DNA of 64,000 nt from Verrucomicrobiia bacterium (GCA_019634635.1 JAHCBB010000014.1:46309-110308), one strand, 5' to 3'. Counted from the first letter of the stretch, positions 32,784-41,939 are shown. Translations and numbers: made by a program. The notes: generated by a model from the letters alone, not told the origin.

Positions 32784-34220
32784 GTGCACCCGATCGCCCG
32801 CCTGGATCACCGATACGTCTGGCATCCGTTTACCCAGATGCGCGACTGGCTCCGCGAGGAGCCGTGCATCCCCGTCTCCGGCCGCGGCGCGGTGTTGCGC
32901 GATGTCAGGGGTCGCCGCTACCTGGACGCCAATGCGTCCATCTGGACCAACCTCCACGGCCACGCCCATCCCGGAATCAACGCCGCCCTTCGGCGCCAAC
33001 TGGCCCGGGTGGCCCATGTGTCGGCACTGGGATTGGCCAACGAACCCGCGAGCCGCCTCGCCGCCCGGCTCGTCCGCGCCGCCAACCCGCGCCGTTCGCT
33101 GCAACCGCGGCTTCAGAAGGTTTTTTACTCGGACGACGGATCCACAGCCATCGAGGTGGCGCTCAAGATGGCGTACGAAGTGGTCCGAAGAACGCGGGGA
33201 CCGCGCTCTCGCCCGCGCTTTCTGAGCCTGCAGCATGCGTACCACGGCGATACCGTCGGAGCGGCCTCCCTCGGACACATCGCCCGCTTTCGAGGTGCCT
33301 TCTCCGGGCTGCAGTTCCGGACCGATGCCGTAATGTCGCCTTATTGCTACCGCTGTCCCCACAATCGCGCCGCGCCTGCACGGGCCGATGCACGCGACAC
33401 CCGCAGTTGTCGTTGGGAATGCGTGGATGCCGTCGCCACCCGGTTGGATGCGGCCCGTCGGCGGGGGGCGCCGTATGCCGGATTTGTTGTTGAGCCCGGA
33501 ATCCAGGGAGCCGCGGGAATGATCGCACAGCCCGAGGGCTGGCTCAGGCGCACCGCCGACCTGGTCCGCGACCATGGCGCCCTCCTGGTGGCTGACGAAG
33601 TGATGACCGGATTCGGCCGCGCCTGCCGGGCGATCCCGCGGTCCCCGGGACGGCCGCGCCTTTTTGCCATCCATGAGGCCTCCGTGCAGCCCGATTTCCT
33701 GTGCCTCGCCAAGGGGATGACCGGAGGCTATCTCCCGATGGCCGCCACGCTGACCACCCAGGCGGTTTTCGAGGCGTTTCTTGGGGATTACACCGAGTTC
33801 AAAACCTTCTTCCACGGTCACAGCTTCACCGGCAACCCGCTCGGAGCTGCCGCGGCGCTTGCAAGTCTCGACCTGCTGGAGTCCCGGGCTTCGTTGGAGG
33901 ACAGGGCCCGGCTGGAGGCCGCGCTCCGCTCCGAACTGCCCGCACTGTGGTCGTTGCCTGCAGTGGGCGACATCCGGCAGGCGGGCACTGTCGTCGGGGT
34001 GGAACTGGTTCGCGACTGGAGGCGCCGCACGCCCTGGGATCTCCGGGAACGGGCCGGGATCCGCGTCTGCGAGGCGATGGCACGCCGGGGAGTGCTCACC
34101 CGACCGATCGGCAATGTGGTGGTCCTGATGCCGCCGTACTGCACAACTCCGCGGCAGGTGAGGACCGTCGTCAACGCGCTTGGCGGGGCGATAGAGGAGG
34201 TCCTTGGCGAGTCAGCCTGA
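32784..34220 (+). CDS. bioA: Adenosylmethionine-8-amino-7-oxononanoate aminotransferase
   Basis: Transfers an amino group from S-adenosylmethionine to the BioF product, giving 7,8-diaminopelargonate. It has 478 residues from a GTG at 32784 (VHPIARLDHRYVWHPFTQM); the W-HPFTQM start is a BioA hallmark. Other marks: YSDDGSTAIEVALKM, LSLQHAYHGDTVG, ADEVMTGFGR (PLP-binding Asp) and Schiff-base K310 in CLAKGMTGG. A Cys-rich bit (SPYCYRCPHN) occurs in the middle, as in several bacterial BioA proteins. The gene is 10 nt behind bioF, and its last 9 nt overlap tail-to-tail with the opposite-strand glycosyltransferase gene. Confidence 0.94.
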   Translation: MHPIARLDHRYVWHPFTQMRDWLREEPCIPVSGRGAVLRDVRGRRYLDANASIWTNLHGHAHPGINAALRRQLARVAHVSALGLANEPASRLAARLVRAANPRRSLQPRLQKVFYSDDGSTAIEVALKMAYEVVRRTRGPRSRPRFLSLQHAYHGDTVGAASLGHIARFRGAFSGLQFRTDAVMSPYCYRCPHNRAAPARADARDTRSCRWECVDAVATRLDAARRRGAPYAGFVVEPGIQGAAGMIAQPEGWLRRTADLVRDHGALLVADEVMTGFGRACRAIPRSPGRPRLFAIHEASVQPDFLCLAKGMTGGYLPMAATLTTQAVFEAFLGDYTEFKTFFHGHSFTGNPLGAAAALASLDLLESRASLEDRARLEAALRSELPALWSLPAVGDIRQAGTVVGVELVRDWRRRTPWDLRERAGIRVCEAMARRGVLTRPIGNVVVLMPPYCTTPRQVRTVVNALGGAIEEVLGESA

Positions 34221-35525
34221 TGGCTTTGCGAGGAGGGATCCGAGAGCCTCGACCACCCGACGGGCCATGGCGGCGTCCGAGTATCGGGCCATCACCACCT
34301 GCCGGCCGGCATCCCCGAGATCGCGAAGCCGGCCGGGCGCGGCGACGAGTGGCTCCAGGGCCGCGGCCAATCCGGTTGCCGTATTGGCCCCGTAGAGCAC
34401 GCCTCCCCCGGTGTCGCCCAAGATCTCGGGGAATGCCGCCACCGCAGGTTGAACCAGCGGGGTACCGGCGGCCATGGACTCGATCATGTAAAGCCCAAAC
34501 GCCTCGCTCATCCGCGCGGGGACGCATAGGACGTCGCAGTCCGCATAGAATGCGATCTTCCCCTCCCGGCTGACATTGGGATGGAAGGTGACCGCCCCTC
34601 CCAGTCCCACAGCCTCCAGCCGGGTGCGAAGGGCCGACACGTAGGATTCATCCCCTGGACCGCATCCCCCGCCCACCTTGAGCGTCAGCCCCGGATGCCG
34701 ACCTCCGGAACGCAGTGCAATGAAGGCGTCTACCACGAGATCCAACCCCTTGTCGGCACACATCCTCGCGAAGAATCCCAGGGTCAACGGATCGCCCGGG
34801 GCCTTTCTCGACCGGGCCGGAAGCCGGTCATATCCATCCAGCAGGATGCCGTTGGGAACGATCGCGATCCGCGCGGGCGGGAGGTCCAGGCGGGCCGCCA
34901 TCCGGTCGGCAAAATAGCGGCTGGGTGACACCCACAGATCCACGTCGGAAACCCGCTGGCGCAGCGCCTCCCAGGAGCGGCTTCGCCAGGGCTCCGGCAT
35001 GGAATCGAGATAAGTCTCCTCGCTTTGAAGGAAGCAGACCACCCGGGATCCCAACACCTCCCGAAGGCGCCGGGCAAACCCCGCCAGCATGGCATTGGAG
35101 AGAAACACCGCATCGGGTGCGCCAGACCCGGCCAGCCATTGAACCATTTCCTCCAAGTCGCGGGACTGGAGGCCGTGCTCTCCTTGAAGCATGGAGACGG
35201 TCACATCACCCACATCCGCAGCCTGGGTCTTTGCGGCTCTGCCGGCGGCCCACCGGAGCAAGCCGGGCGCGTCTGCAAGCCGCCGCAGCCAGGCCGGCGC
35301 GCGACGGTACCATCCGAACTTCTGGTCGAGGTACACATTGATGCCCCCAAAGAACGTCGGGGTCCCGTTCGCCGTGGAGGCCTCATCCAGGGTCATCGGC
35401 AGGTAAAGCGGCACCATCAACGCCTCGACGCCCAGACGTCGCCACGCCGTCACGAGGGCATTGTCCCGGAAGCAATTGCCGCAATACATGCCTCCGGCCC
35501 CGGGTGTGATCTGGACCAGCTTCAC
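34212..35525 (-). CDS. Family 4 (GT-B) glycosyltransferase
   Basis: A 437-residue retaining glycosyltransferase. It starts at GTG 35525 with MKLVQITPGAGGMYCGNCFRDN, a nucleotide-sugar enzyme N-terminus whose GMYCGNCFRD signature recurs in a bacterial GT4 subfamily. The C-terminal half has VPNGILLDGYD, LGFFARMCADKGLDLVVDAF, and the donor-binding E-x7-E motif in SEAFGLYMIESMAAGTPLV. It follows the halogenase-like flavoprotein after 21 nt and probably shares its transcript, so it may decorate the same product. Its 3' end overlaps bioA by 9 nt on the opposite strand. Donor and acceptor are unknown. Confidence 0.88.
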   Translation of the reverse strand: MKLVQITPGAGGMYCGNCFRDNALVTAWRRLGVEALMVPLYLPMTLDEASTANGTPTFFGGINVYLDQKFGWYRRAPAWLRRLADAPGLLRWAAGRAAKTQAADVGDVTVSMLQGEHGLQSRDLEEMVQWLAGSGAPDAVFLSNAMLAGFARRLREVLGSRVVCFLQSEETYLDSMPEPWRSRSWEALRQRVSDVDLWVSPSRYFADRMAARLDLPPARIAIVPNGILLDGYDRLPARSRKAPGDPLTLGFFARMCADKGLDLVVDAFIALRSGGRHPGLTLKVGGGCGPGDESYVSALRTRLEAVGLGGAVTFHPNVSREGKIAFYADCDVLCVPARMSEAFGLYMIESMAAGTPLVQPAVAAFPEILGDTGGGVLYGANTATGLAAALEPLVAAPGRLRDLGDAGRQVVMARYSDAAMARRVVEALGSLLAKPSG

Positions 35526-35546
35526 CGCGCCCAGCGTAGGCAGGTC

Positions 35547-36830
35547 TCAGGCGGCGACAAGCGGCACGCTACTGTTGGCCCGGGGGAATCCATATGGCAA
35601 CGGCTCCGGGATGGGTGTGATCCGGCCAAACGCCTCAAACAATCGCGAAAAATCCTTGTTCACGTCCCCGGAAAGGCAGTCTGTCAGGTCGCCGGCGAGA
35701 TCCGGAGATTCGTCCGTCACGGTGCGGAAACTGACCTGAGGATCATAGAACGCGTAGACCAGTTTGCGCATGTTCTCGATGCCCTCGTGCATCACCCGGC
35801 TGTACGCCAAAAAACGCTCCGCTCGGAAATCACCGGCATGGATGGCGTCATGTGCCGCGTCCGCCGCGGCGACGCCGCTCTTGAGCGCGAGCATCAGACC
35901 GCTGGAAAACACGGGGTCCAGAAATCCATAGGCGTCGCCCGCGAGCACAAGGCCGTCGGCTGCGGAGAACTCGGAGCGGAAGGTGTACTCGGCGGTCAGC
36001 CAGAATTCCCCCAGACAGCGGCCGGTCGCCAGGCGCGCGGCAATCCACTGGTTTTCAGGAACCTCCCGCTCGAAAATCAAGCGCGGGTCCTTGATCCCGC
36101 CGCGCGTCAGGTACGCCCCCTCGGCCACCACGCCGACGCTGACCCGGTCGCCGTGCTGCGGGATGTGCCAGAACCAGCCCTTGTCTGGAATGAAGGCCAC
36201 CGTGGTCTGCCCTTCATCAATGCCATCGTCGCGCCGCGAGCCCTCGAAATACGTCCACACGGCCACCTTCCGCAGCTTGGGATCCCCCCGACGCCACGCG
36301 TAGGTGGTCGCGGCCATCGCTTCCCGTCCGGTGGCGTCAATGGTCAGGGGAGCCCGGAACTCCACGGTGTCTCCGGCAGCCGTCCGGACCTCGACCCCGA
36401 CATGCCTCCCATCCTCCTTGAGGAATCCCACCACCTCATGCTGTTCCCGGACGTCCGCCCCCTTGGACCGCGCCTGATCGAGGAGCATCTGATCAAACTC
36501 GCTGCGGACCACCTGCCACGACTGGGCCACGGTGTCGCGATCATACCGGTTGAAGAAATAGAACGGCTGGCTGGCCTTTCCCGACGGTGCCACAAACTGG
36601 ACCGAATACTTCTTCACGAACCCGGACTGGCGCAGCTTCGGGATCATTCCGATCCGTTCGAGGGCCGGGTAGGTGAAGGGAATCATGGATTCTCCGATGT
36701 GATATCGAGGAAACCGCTCACGCTCGAGCACGACCACCCGGTGCCCATGGTCCGCGAGCACACAGCCCGCCGCCGCCCCCGCAGGCCCGCCACCCATCAC
36801 CACCACATCGCAATGCTCCACCCAATTCAT
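35547..36830 (-). CDS. FAD-dependent oxidoreductase of the tryptophan-halogenase-like group
   Basis: A 427-residue flavoprotein with the dinucleotide motif G13-x-G15-x2-G18 and an E36 for FAD ribose. It starts MNWVEHCDVVVMGGG at the ATG at 36830; the frame extends to 36992 but that leader is Arg-rich intergenic sequence. Three marks of flavin-dependent halogenases can be read: WxWxIP at 219-224 (WFWHIP), FxxPxxSxG at 303-311 (FLDPVFSSG), and K74 in KKYSVQF, which lines up by spacing with the catalytic Lys of PrnA-type enzymes. Related non-halogenating oxidoreductases share parts of these motifs, so halogenase activity is a hypothesis. A glycosyltransferase follows in the same direction, and a 30-nt inverted repeat overlaps the expected promoter. 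Confidence 0.82.
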   Translation of the reverse strand: MNWVEHCDVVVMGGGPAGAAAGCVLADHGHRVVVLERERFPRYHIGESMIPFTYPALERIGMIPKLRQSGFVKKYSVQFVAPSGKASQPFYFFNRYDRDTVAQSWQVVRSEFDQMLLDQARSKGADVREQHEVVGFLKEDGRHVGVEVRTAAGDTVEFRAPLTIDATGREAMAATTYAWRRGDPKLRKVAVWTYFEGSRRDDGIDEGQTTVAFIPDKGWFWHIPQHGDRVSVGVVAEGAYLTRGGIKDPRLIFEREVPENQWIAARLATGRCLGEFWLTAEYTFRSEFSAADGLVLAGDAYGFLDPVFSSGLMLALKSGVAAADAAHDAIHAGDFRAERFLAYSRVMHEGIENMRKLVYAFYDPQVSFRTVTDESPDLAGDLTDCLSGDVNKDFSRLFEAFGRITPIPEPLPYGFPRANSSVPLVAA

Positions 36831-36832
36831 AC

Positions 36833-36862
36833 GTGTTCGTACTAGTTTGACACTACGAATAC
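36833..36862. promoter_or_regulatory. Operator-like inverted repeat before the flavoprotein gene
   Basis: Arms gtgttcgta (36833-36841) and tacgaatac (36854-36862) form a 9-bp inverted repeat with one wobble and a 12-nt spacer, ending 3 nt upstream of the flavoprotein ATG. On the minus strand a -35-like TTGCCT lies 16 nt from a TATTCG box that falls in the distal arm. A third half-site-like TTCGTC follows at 36868. The layout fits repression by a dimeric regulator. Confidence 0.5.
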
Positions 36863-36992
36863 GCCGATTCGTCGGAGAGGCAAGCGGTTGGCGGGGCGAA
36901 ATCCCGACTGACGATCGCGTGGGGGCGCGTTCGGATCCCGGGTCAACGACGAGAACTTGGCGGCGGACGACCGGCCCGACTCCAACCCTCAT

Positions 36993-37541
36993 TCACGTGG
37001 CAGGTGCCTCCATTGCCACCTGACCGGCGCCGTGGATCGTTACCCGCGGGTGCCATCCACCGCGATTCAGTCCTCGAATCACGCGGGAGAGGTGGTCCGG
37101 GTGAACGCTAAGGCCGGTGAGATCCCGAAGGACGGTGGCCAGCCGCCGATACGTCCATCGGTCGTCGCTGTAACCATGTTGCGTGCAACTGGTTTCCAGG
37201 AGATTTCGGAGAACCAGCAGGTGCCGCTCCTTCAATTTGGGTGGCTTCCCGAGGCGCCCACGCCGCCATGCCTCCGCTCCCTTCGAGGCCAGGGCCCGCT
37301 TCCATCGCAGCACTGAGACATCCGAGACGCCCAACCGACGCGCCACCTCGGCGGGCCGCCACCCCTCGATGAGCAGGTTCATGCCGGCATGACGACGCTC
37401 CTCAAGCCTCGTGAAGTCGCGACGCCTGACGCGACAGGGATCCAGCGACTGGCGGACCCCTCCGATTGGTGCTTGTCCATGGGCCGAGGCCGTGAGTTGA
37501 TTCACCATCGAGAACCAATTTGCCTGTGTCCGCAATTCCAC
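36993..37541 (-). CDS. IS630-type transposase N-terminal HTH fragment
   Basis: A 182-residue frame starting with GTG at 37541. Residues about 45-160 match the N-terminal DNA-binding part of IS630-family transposases: ERRHAGMNLLIEGWRPAEVARRLGVSD (helix-turn-helix), then a linker with KPPKLKERHLL, then a second winged-helix stretch WTYRRLATVLRDLTGLSVHPDHLSRVIRGL. The catalytic DDE domain that should follow is absent; the frame stops shortly after NRGGWHP. No terminal inverted repeats were found. It is therefore a truncated insertion element, or less likely a domesticated DNA-binding protein. The true start is uncertain; an internal ATG at MNLLIEGW is possible. Confidence 0.6.
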   Translation of the reverse strand: MELRTQANWFSMVNQLTASAHGQAPIGGVRQSLDPCRVRRRDFTRLEERRHAGMNLLIEGWRPAEVARRLGVSDVSVLRWKRALASKGAEAWRRGRLGKPPKLKERHLLVLRNLLETSCTQHGYSDDRWTYRRLATVLRDLTGLSVHPDHLSRVIRGLNRGGWHPRVTIHGAGQVAMEAPAT

Positions 37542-37662
37542 ATCCTTACTGCCCTGTGCAAAAGGAATGTCCCGGCATTGGTTACCGGGAATCTCCCTTG
37601 GTGGGGCACAAATCGGGTCCTCAAAGAATTCGGACGTCCAAAGGGTCAGGGGCTGACCGGGT

Positions 37663-38508
37663 ATGAACGAGTTCTCCGTTCCGGTTCGGGAGGTCCCTGA
37701 TCAGGTGCTGCATCCCCCAAGGGCATCGCGCGCGGAACATGCGGCGCCATCGCCGACCGGCGCCGGTGCCTTTCCCCCCACGGCCTGGTCGGTGGTGCTG
37801 GCCGCCTCTGATGGATCCCCTGCAGAAGTTCTCGCCGCCCTGGACCGTCTGGCCCGGTCGTACTGGCGCCCACTTTATCGGTTTGCCCGGCAGCGCGGCC
37901 AGTCCCACGAGGATGCGGCGGACTCGGTACAGGGATTCTTTGCCCATCTGTTGAACCGCGATTTTTTACACAACGTTGCCCCGGGCGCCGGACGATTCCG
38001 GACGTTCCTGCTCGCCTGCTTCGTGCGCTGGCTTCGGGATCAATGGGTGCGGACCACTGCGCTCAAGCGGGGCGCTGGGATCCCGCTGTTGATCCTGGAG
38101 GATGAGACCCACGCGGAATGGGGGTCCCATGGCGATGCTGAGTCACCCGAGGTGTCCTTCGACCGTCACTGGGCCCGCGAATTATTGTCCACGACCCTCC
38201 GGAGGCTGTCGGAGTCGTGGGCGGCCCGTCCGGAGTTGTTTGCCGCCCTGAAGGAATCGCTGGTTTCGGGCGGAAGCCCGCCGCAGTCCTACGCCGAGAT
38301 CGCCGTCCAGATGGGAATGACCGAGGGTGCCGTCAAGAAGGCGGCGTTTGATTTCCGGTGCGATTTCGGCCGCCTGCTCCGGCGCGAGGTGCGGCGCACC
38401 GTCGAACGGGACGAGGATGTGGACGGCGAACTGCGCCACCTGGTGAGCTTGTTTCGCGATCCGGACGCCGGCCAGGTCGCCGGAGCCCCGCTGGCCAATG
38501 CCCGTTGA
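37663..38508 (+). CDS. ECF-type RNA polymerase sigma factor
   Basis: A 281-residue sigma factor of the extracytoplasmic-function group seen in planctomycetes and Verrucomicrobiota. Region 2 is at about 55-120 (YWRPLYRFARQRGQSHEDAADSVQGFF, then FLLACFVRWLRDQW), and region 4 at about 205-245 with an HTH pattern (SYAEIAVQMGMTEGAVKKAAFDF). It carries a Pro-rich leader of about 40 residues. The start ATG at 37663 has no strong ribosome binding site. Its last 11 nt overlap the start of the kinase gene, so the pair is cotranscribed and coupled. Control by the kinase, for example through phosphorylation, is a reasonable inference from the pairing. Confidence 0.88.
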   Translation: MNEFSVPVREVPDQVLHPPRASRAEHAAPSPTGAGAFPPTAWSVVLAASDGSPAEVLAALDRLARSYWRPLYRFARQRGQSHEDAADSVQGFFAHLLNRDFLHNVAPGAGRFRTFLLACFVRWLRDQWVRTTALKRGAGIPLLILEDETHAEWGSHGDAESPEVSFDRHWARELLSTTLRRLSESWAARPELFAALKESLVSGGSPPQSYAEIAVQMGMTEGAVKKAAFDFRCDFGRLLRREVRRTVERDEDVDGELRHLVSLFRDPDAGQVAGAPLANAR

Positions 38509-41500
38509 AGATCCCGCACAGGCCTCCGGAGACGCGGCCCATCGGAACGCTGCGTGCCCCACGTGCGGTGCGGCACCTGACGTCGGGCAGCACTGCGCCG
38601 CGTGCCTCCTCGAACTTGGCGTGGAGCCTTCCGGCAAGGCCGGCAGGTTCATGTCGTCGCTGTCCGCAGCGACGACGGGCTTTTCCGAGGTCCGCCTCGG
38701 ACTCAGCCAGCTCCCCCGGGACCCACTGCCCCGAAACTTCGGAAGATTCATCCTGACCCGCCCCTTGGGCGCGGGCGCGATGGGCCTGGTGTTCGCAGCC
38801 CGCCAGCGGAAACCTGAGCGGGAAGTCGCCCTGAAAATGATCCGGTTCGGGCCGTTGGCGACCGCGGAGGAGACCCTGCGTTTCCACACCGAAGTGTCCG
38901 CGGTGGCCCGGTTGACGCATCCGAACATCGTCCCGGTCTTCGAAACGGGCGAGGTGGACGGGCACCCCTATTTCACCATGGAACTGCTTCCGGGCGGTTC
39001 ACTTGCCGAGCGGATCGCTGGTGAACCGACCGGGGACGCTTCGAGCCGCCGCGGAGAGGTGGCCGCACGCCTGATCGCGACCGTGGCGCGGGCGGTTCAT
39101 TTCGCCCATCAGCACGGCATTCTGCACCGGGATCTGAAGCCTTCGAACATCCTGCTCGATGCGCACGGCGAGCCCCATCTCTGCGACTTCGGCCTTGCCA
39201 AGATCACGACCAGTGTTGGCACCGCAACGCTCACCCGGGCGGGTGCAAGCCTTGGAACACCCGACTACATGGCCCCGGAACAGGCCGCCGGACGCCACGA
39301 GGACCTCACGGTTGCCACCGACGTCTGGGCACTTGGCGCCATTCTCTATGAATTGCTCACCGGAAAACGCCCGTTCACCGGGAACTCCATCGCCGCAACG
39401 CTCGAACGGGTCCAGCACGAGGATCCCGTGTCCCCGGAGCGCCACAGTCCCGGGCTGGACCGTAACCTTGCCGCCATCTGCCTGAAGTGCCTGCGAAAGC
39501 GTCCGGAACAACGCTACGCCAGCGCGGAGGCGCTGGCCGGGGACCTCGAGCGGTGGCTGCGGCAGGAGCCGGTGCTCGCCCGCGCGGCCACTCCCTGGGA
39601 GCACGCCGCAGGCTGGATGCGCCGGCAGCCGCGCGTCACCGCGCTGATCGCCACCGTGATGCTGTGCCTGATCTCGGGATTTGCCGGCATCTCCCGGGAA
39701 TGGCGCCGCGCAGAAATCGCGCGGCGCCTCGCGGAGGATAACGCCTATTTTGGGACGGTCGCCAACGCCCTGGCGGCCCGAAGCAACCTCGATATCGGAC
39801 ACGCCCGGCACCTGCTCGCAAGCATCCCGCCGGACCAGAGGGGCTTCGAATGGCGGCTCCTAAACTGGCTGACCCGGGGCGATGACTTGGCAGCGATCCA
39901 CTTCACCAACGCCGTCCCGCAAAGCCTGTCCTGGTGGCCTCAGAAGGAACGTTTCGTCGTGTTCACCGACCGGTCGCGCCTTCATCTCTTTGATCCCGTT
40001 CGCGGCACGATCCTTCCAAAATCACTCGCCACCCTCGACGGCGACGACCTGGAAGCCCCGTATCCGGCCCGGCACCGAAGGATCCGCATCTCCCCGGATG
40101 GCCGGCAGATCCACGGAACCGCCGGCGACACCGTGCTCGTCACCGACGTGCGGTCCGGAGAGCTGCGCGTTTCGTGGGCCGGCCGGTCGCCCACTGCCGC
40201 GTGGTTGGATGACCACCGCCTGCTCCTGGGCAGCAGCCGGCCCCATGGCGCGCCCGCGGACCCGGGCACGGCGATCCTTGATCTCGCCACCCTCCTGGCC
40301 GGACCGGGCCCCCCATTGAGCGCCGGCCCCGTGGGCGCCTCGCCCCGGCGGCGATGGATCGCCACGACCCATCCGGCGGAGGATCCCTGGGCCTCCGCAG
40401 TCCACGTGTGGCCCGCAGAAGATTTCCCGCAGGGGGAACCCAAACTGAGGCTGAAGGGACGCCCTCACCGGTTTCTGGATGCCGGTCAGGTGCAGTTTTC
40501 TTCCGATGAACGCTACATCGCCGTAATCTGGGGCACCGAAGCGATCGGGCTCCGGGAGATCACGGTACACGAAATTCCGACCGGACAGAGGGTCTTCTTC
40601 CAGCATCTCCGTTTTTCGGTGAATGCGGTGGCGTTTTCTCCAACGGATCCCCTCCTGGCGGTGGCGTCCGACGATGGTGTCCTGAGGACCTTCGACTTCT
40701 TGGAACCGGCGCATCCGAACGTTCCGGATCCAAATCTCAATCCCGATCCGGACGTGTCCGTGGCCGCGGCGCCCGCCAGCCTGCTGAGTCTCCCGTCAGG
40801 CCTGCTGGTTCGCAGTGCGCAGGACGGACGCGCCGGGTTTTTGCTTGGCCATGAGGCGCGGATTCGGGATGTCGCATTCACGCCGGACGGACGAATGCTC
40901 GTCACGGTCAGCGACGACGGCACGCTTCGGATGTGGCCGGTGCGCGCCGCGGTCAGCCGTCAGGCGGTGTCCGGTGTGGAGACCGCCACCTTTGCCTTCA
41001 AGGCGGCGGCGTCGTCGAACGGGCGCTGGATCCTCTTCCGCCGCCCGGATCAGCATGGATGGTGGTGGGACACTGCGGAGTCCCGGCTGGTGGACCTCGG
41101 CGACGACGAGCAGCCCGTGGCGGTGCTCTCCGACGGCCGCGCGCTCACCTACGCACCCGAGGAGGCCCGATACCGCCTTTGGGATTGCCGGGGGCGGCTG
41201 CCGGAGACGCTGTGGCAGATCGAGGATCCGGGACTCAACCTGCGGGGCCGGCTGGGCGGCACCACCCCGGATGGTCGTCACGTCCTCGTGCTGAAATATG
41301 GTGAGCTGGTCCGCCTGGACCTTGAGTCCCGATCCATCCGAGAGTCGTGTCCGATTCGGGTCGTGGATGGCAACAGCAGTGTTGCGGACCTCGCCATCGA
41401 ACCTTCCGGAAAGCGATTCGCCGTCACGTCGGCGGATCCGCACGTGCAAATCCGCCCCGTCAGCGGCCTCGACCCCGTGGAACGGACGCTCAAGGGCCGT

Positions 41501-41866
41501 CGGGACCAGGACACCGCGGTCGCCTTCCACCCCGACGGCTCAAGGCTGTTCGTGGGGAACGAGGACGGATGGGTTCGCGTGTTCGAGACGATCCACTGGG
41601 CTGAACTTTCCGAAGAAGGTTTCCGGGCCCACCGGGGAGCAGTCACGGCGCTGGCAGTCTCGGCCGACGGCACCGTGCTCGCGACCTCTGGAGACCAGAG
41701 CCTGAAGCTTTGGAGTGCCGGACCTCCCGGGGCCGCGCCGCGCCGGCAACGGCTGCAGCTTCCGATGGAATGGGCGCGCAACTGGATCCGCTTTGCCGAT
41801 GACGATCGCCGCCTCATTCACAGCGCCGAGTACCAACCTCTCGAAGTCTGGGAGGCACCGCGCTGA
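38498..41866 (+). CDS. Membrane Ser/Thr protein kinase with Zn-ribbon start and WD40 sensor part
   Basis: An 1122-residue transmembrane kinase. The N-terminus has a CxxC-x9-CxxC zinc-ribbon-like motif (C20, C23, C33, C36). The kinase domain (about 82-360) is intact: Gly loop PLGAGAMGLV, K113 in VALKM, H210-R-D-L-K-P-S-N217, D230 in DFGLAK, and GTPDYMAPEQ. One membrane helix is at about 381-398 (ALIATVMLCLISGFAG). The remaining 700 residues form WD40-like blades (for example DVAFTPDGRMLVTVSDDGTLRMW and TALAVSADGTVLATSGDQSLKLW). This matches the many PVC-group kinases that pair with an ECF sigma factor. By the usual topology the WD40 part would be outside the cytoplasm and could sense a ligand (inference). 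Confidence 0.92.
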   Translation: MPVEDPAQASGDAAHRNAACPTCGAAPDVGQHCAACLLELGVEPSGKAGRFMSSLSAATTGFSEVRLGLSQLPRDPLPRNFGRFILTRPLGAGAMGLVFAARQRKPEREVALKMIRFGPLATAEETLRFHTEVSAVARLTHPNIVPVFETGEVDGHPYFTMELLPGGSLAERIAGEPTGDASSRRGEVAARLIATVARAVHFAHQHGILHRDLKPSNILLDAHGEPHLCDFGLAKITTSVGTATLTRAGASLGTPDYMAPEQAAGRHEDLTVATDVWALGAILYELLTGKRPFTGNSIAATLERVQHEDPVSPERHSPGLDRNLAAICLKCLRKRPEQRYASAEALAGDLERWLRQEPVLARAATPWEHAAGWMRRQPRVTALIATVMLCLISGFAGISREWRRAEIARRLAEDNAYFGTVANALAARSNLDIGHARHLLASIPPDQRGFEWRLLNWLTRGDDLAAIHFTNAVPQSLSWWPQKERFVVFTDRSRLHLFDPVRGTILPKSLATLDGDDLEAPYPARHRRIRISPDGRQIHGTAGDTVLVTDVRSGELRVSWAGRSPTAAWLDDHRLLLGSSRPHGAPADPGTAILDLATLLAGPGPPLSAGPVGASPRRRWIATTHPAEDPWASAVHVWPAEDFPQGEPKLRLKGRPHRFLDAGQVQFSSDERYIAVIWGTEAIGLREITVHEIPTGQRVFFQHLRFSVNAVAFSPTDPLLAVASDDGVLRTFDFLEPAHPNVPDPNLNPDPDVSVAAAPASLLSLPSGLLVRSAQDGRAGFLLGHEARIRDVAFTPDGRMLVTVSDDGTLRMWPVRAAVSRQAVSGVETATFAFKAAASSNGRWILFRRPDQHGWWWDTAESRLVDLGDDEQPVAVLSDGRALTYAPEEARYRLWDCRGRLPETLWQIEDPGLNLRGRLGGTTPDGRHVLVLKYGELVRLDLESRSIRESCPIRVVDGNSSVADLAIEPSGKRFAVTSADPHVQIRPVSGLDPVERTLKGRRDQDTAVAFHPDGSRLFVGNEDGWVRVFETIHWAELSEEGFRAHRGAVTALAVSADGTVLATSGDQSLKLWSAGPPGAAPRRQRLQLPMEWARNWIRFADDDRRLIHSAEYQPLEVWEAPR

Positions 41867-41904
41867 TCCGGCGACCCCCTGCAGGAATTCGCGGACCTTA
41901 AGCC

Positions 41905-41933
41905 TTTGCGCGACGACACCCGCTCCATAAACT
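41905..41933 (+). promoter_or_regulatory. Possible promoter for the nuo operon
   Basis: TTTGCG (41905-41910) and TAAACT (41928-41933) are 17 nt apart and end 6 nt before the nuoC GTG. If used, the message would be leaderless or nearly so. The gap between the kinase gene and nuoC is 73 nt, and no terminator hairpin was seen in it. Confidence 0.3.
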
Positions 41934-41939
41934 GCGCGC

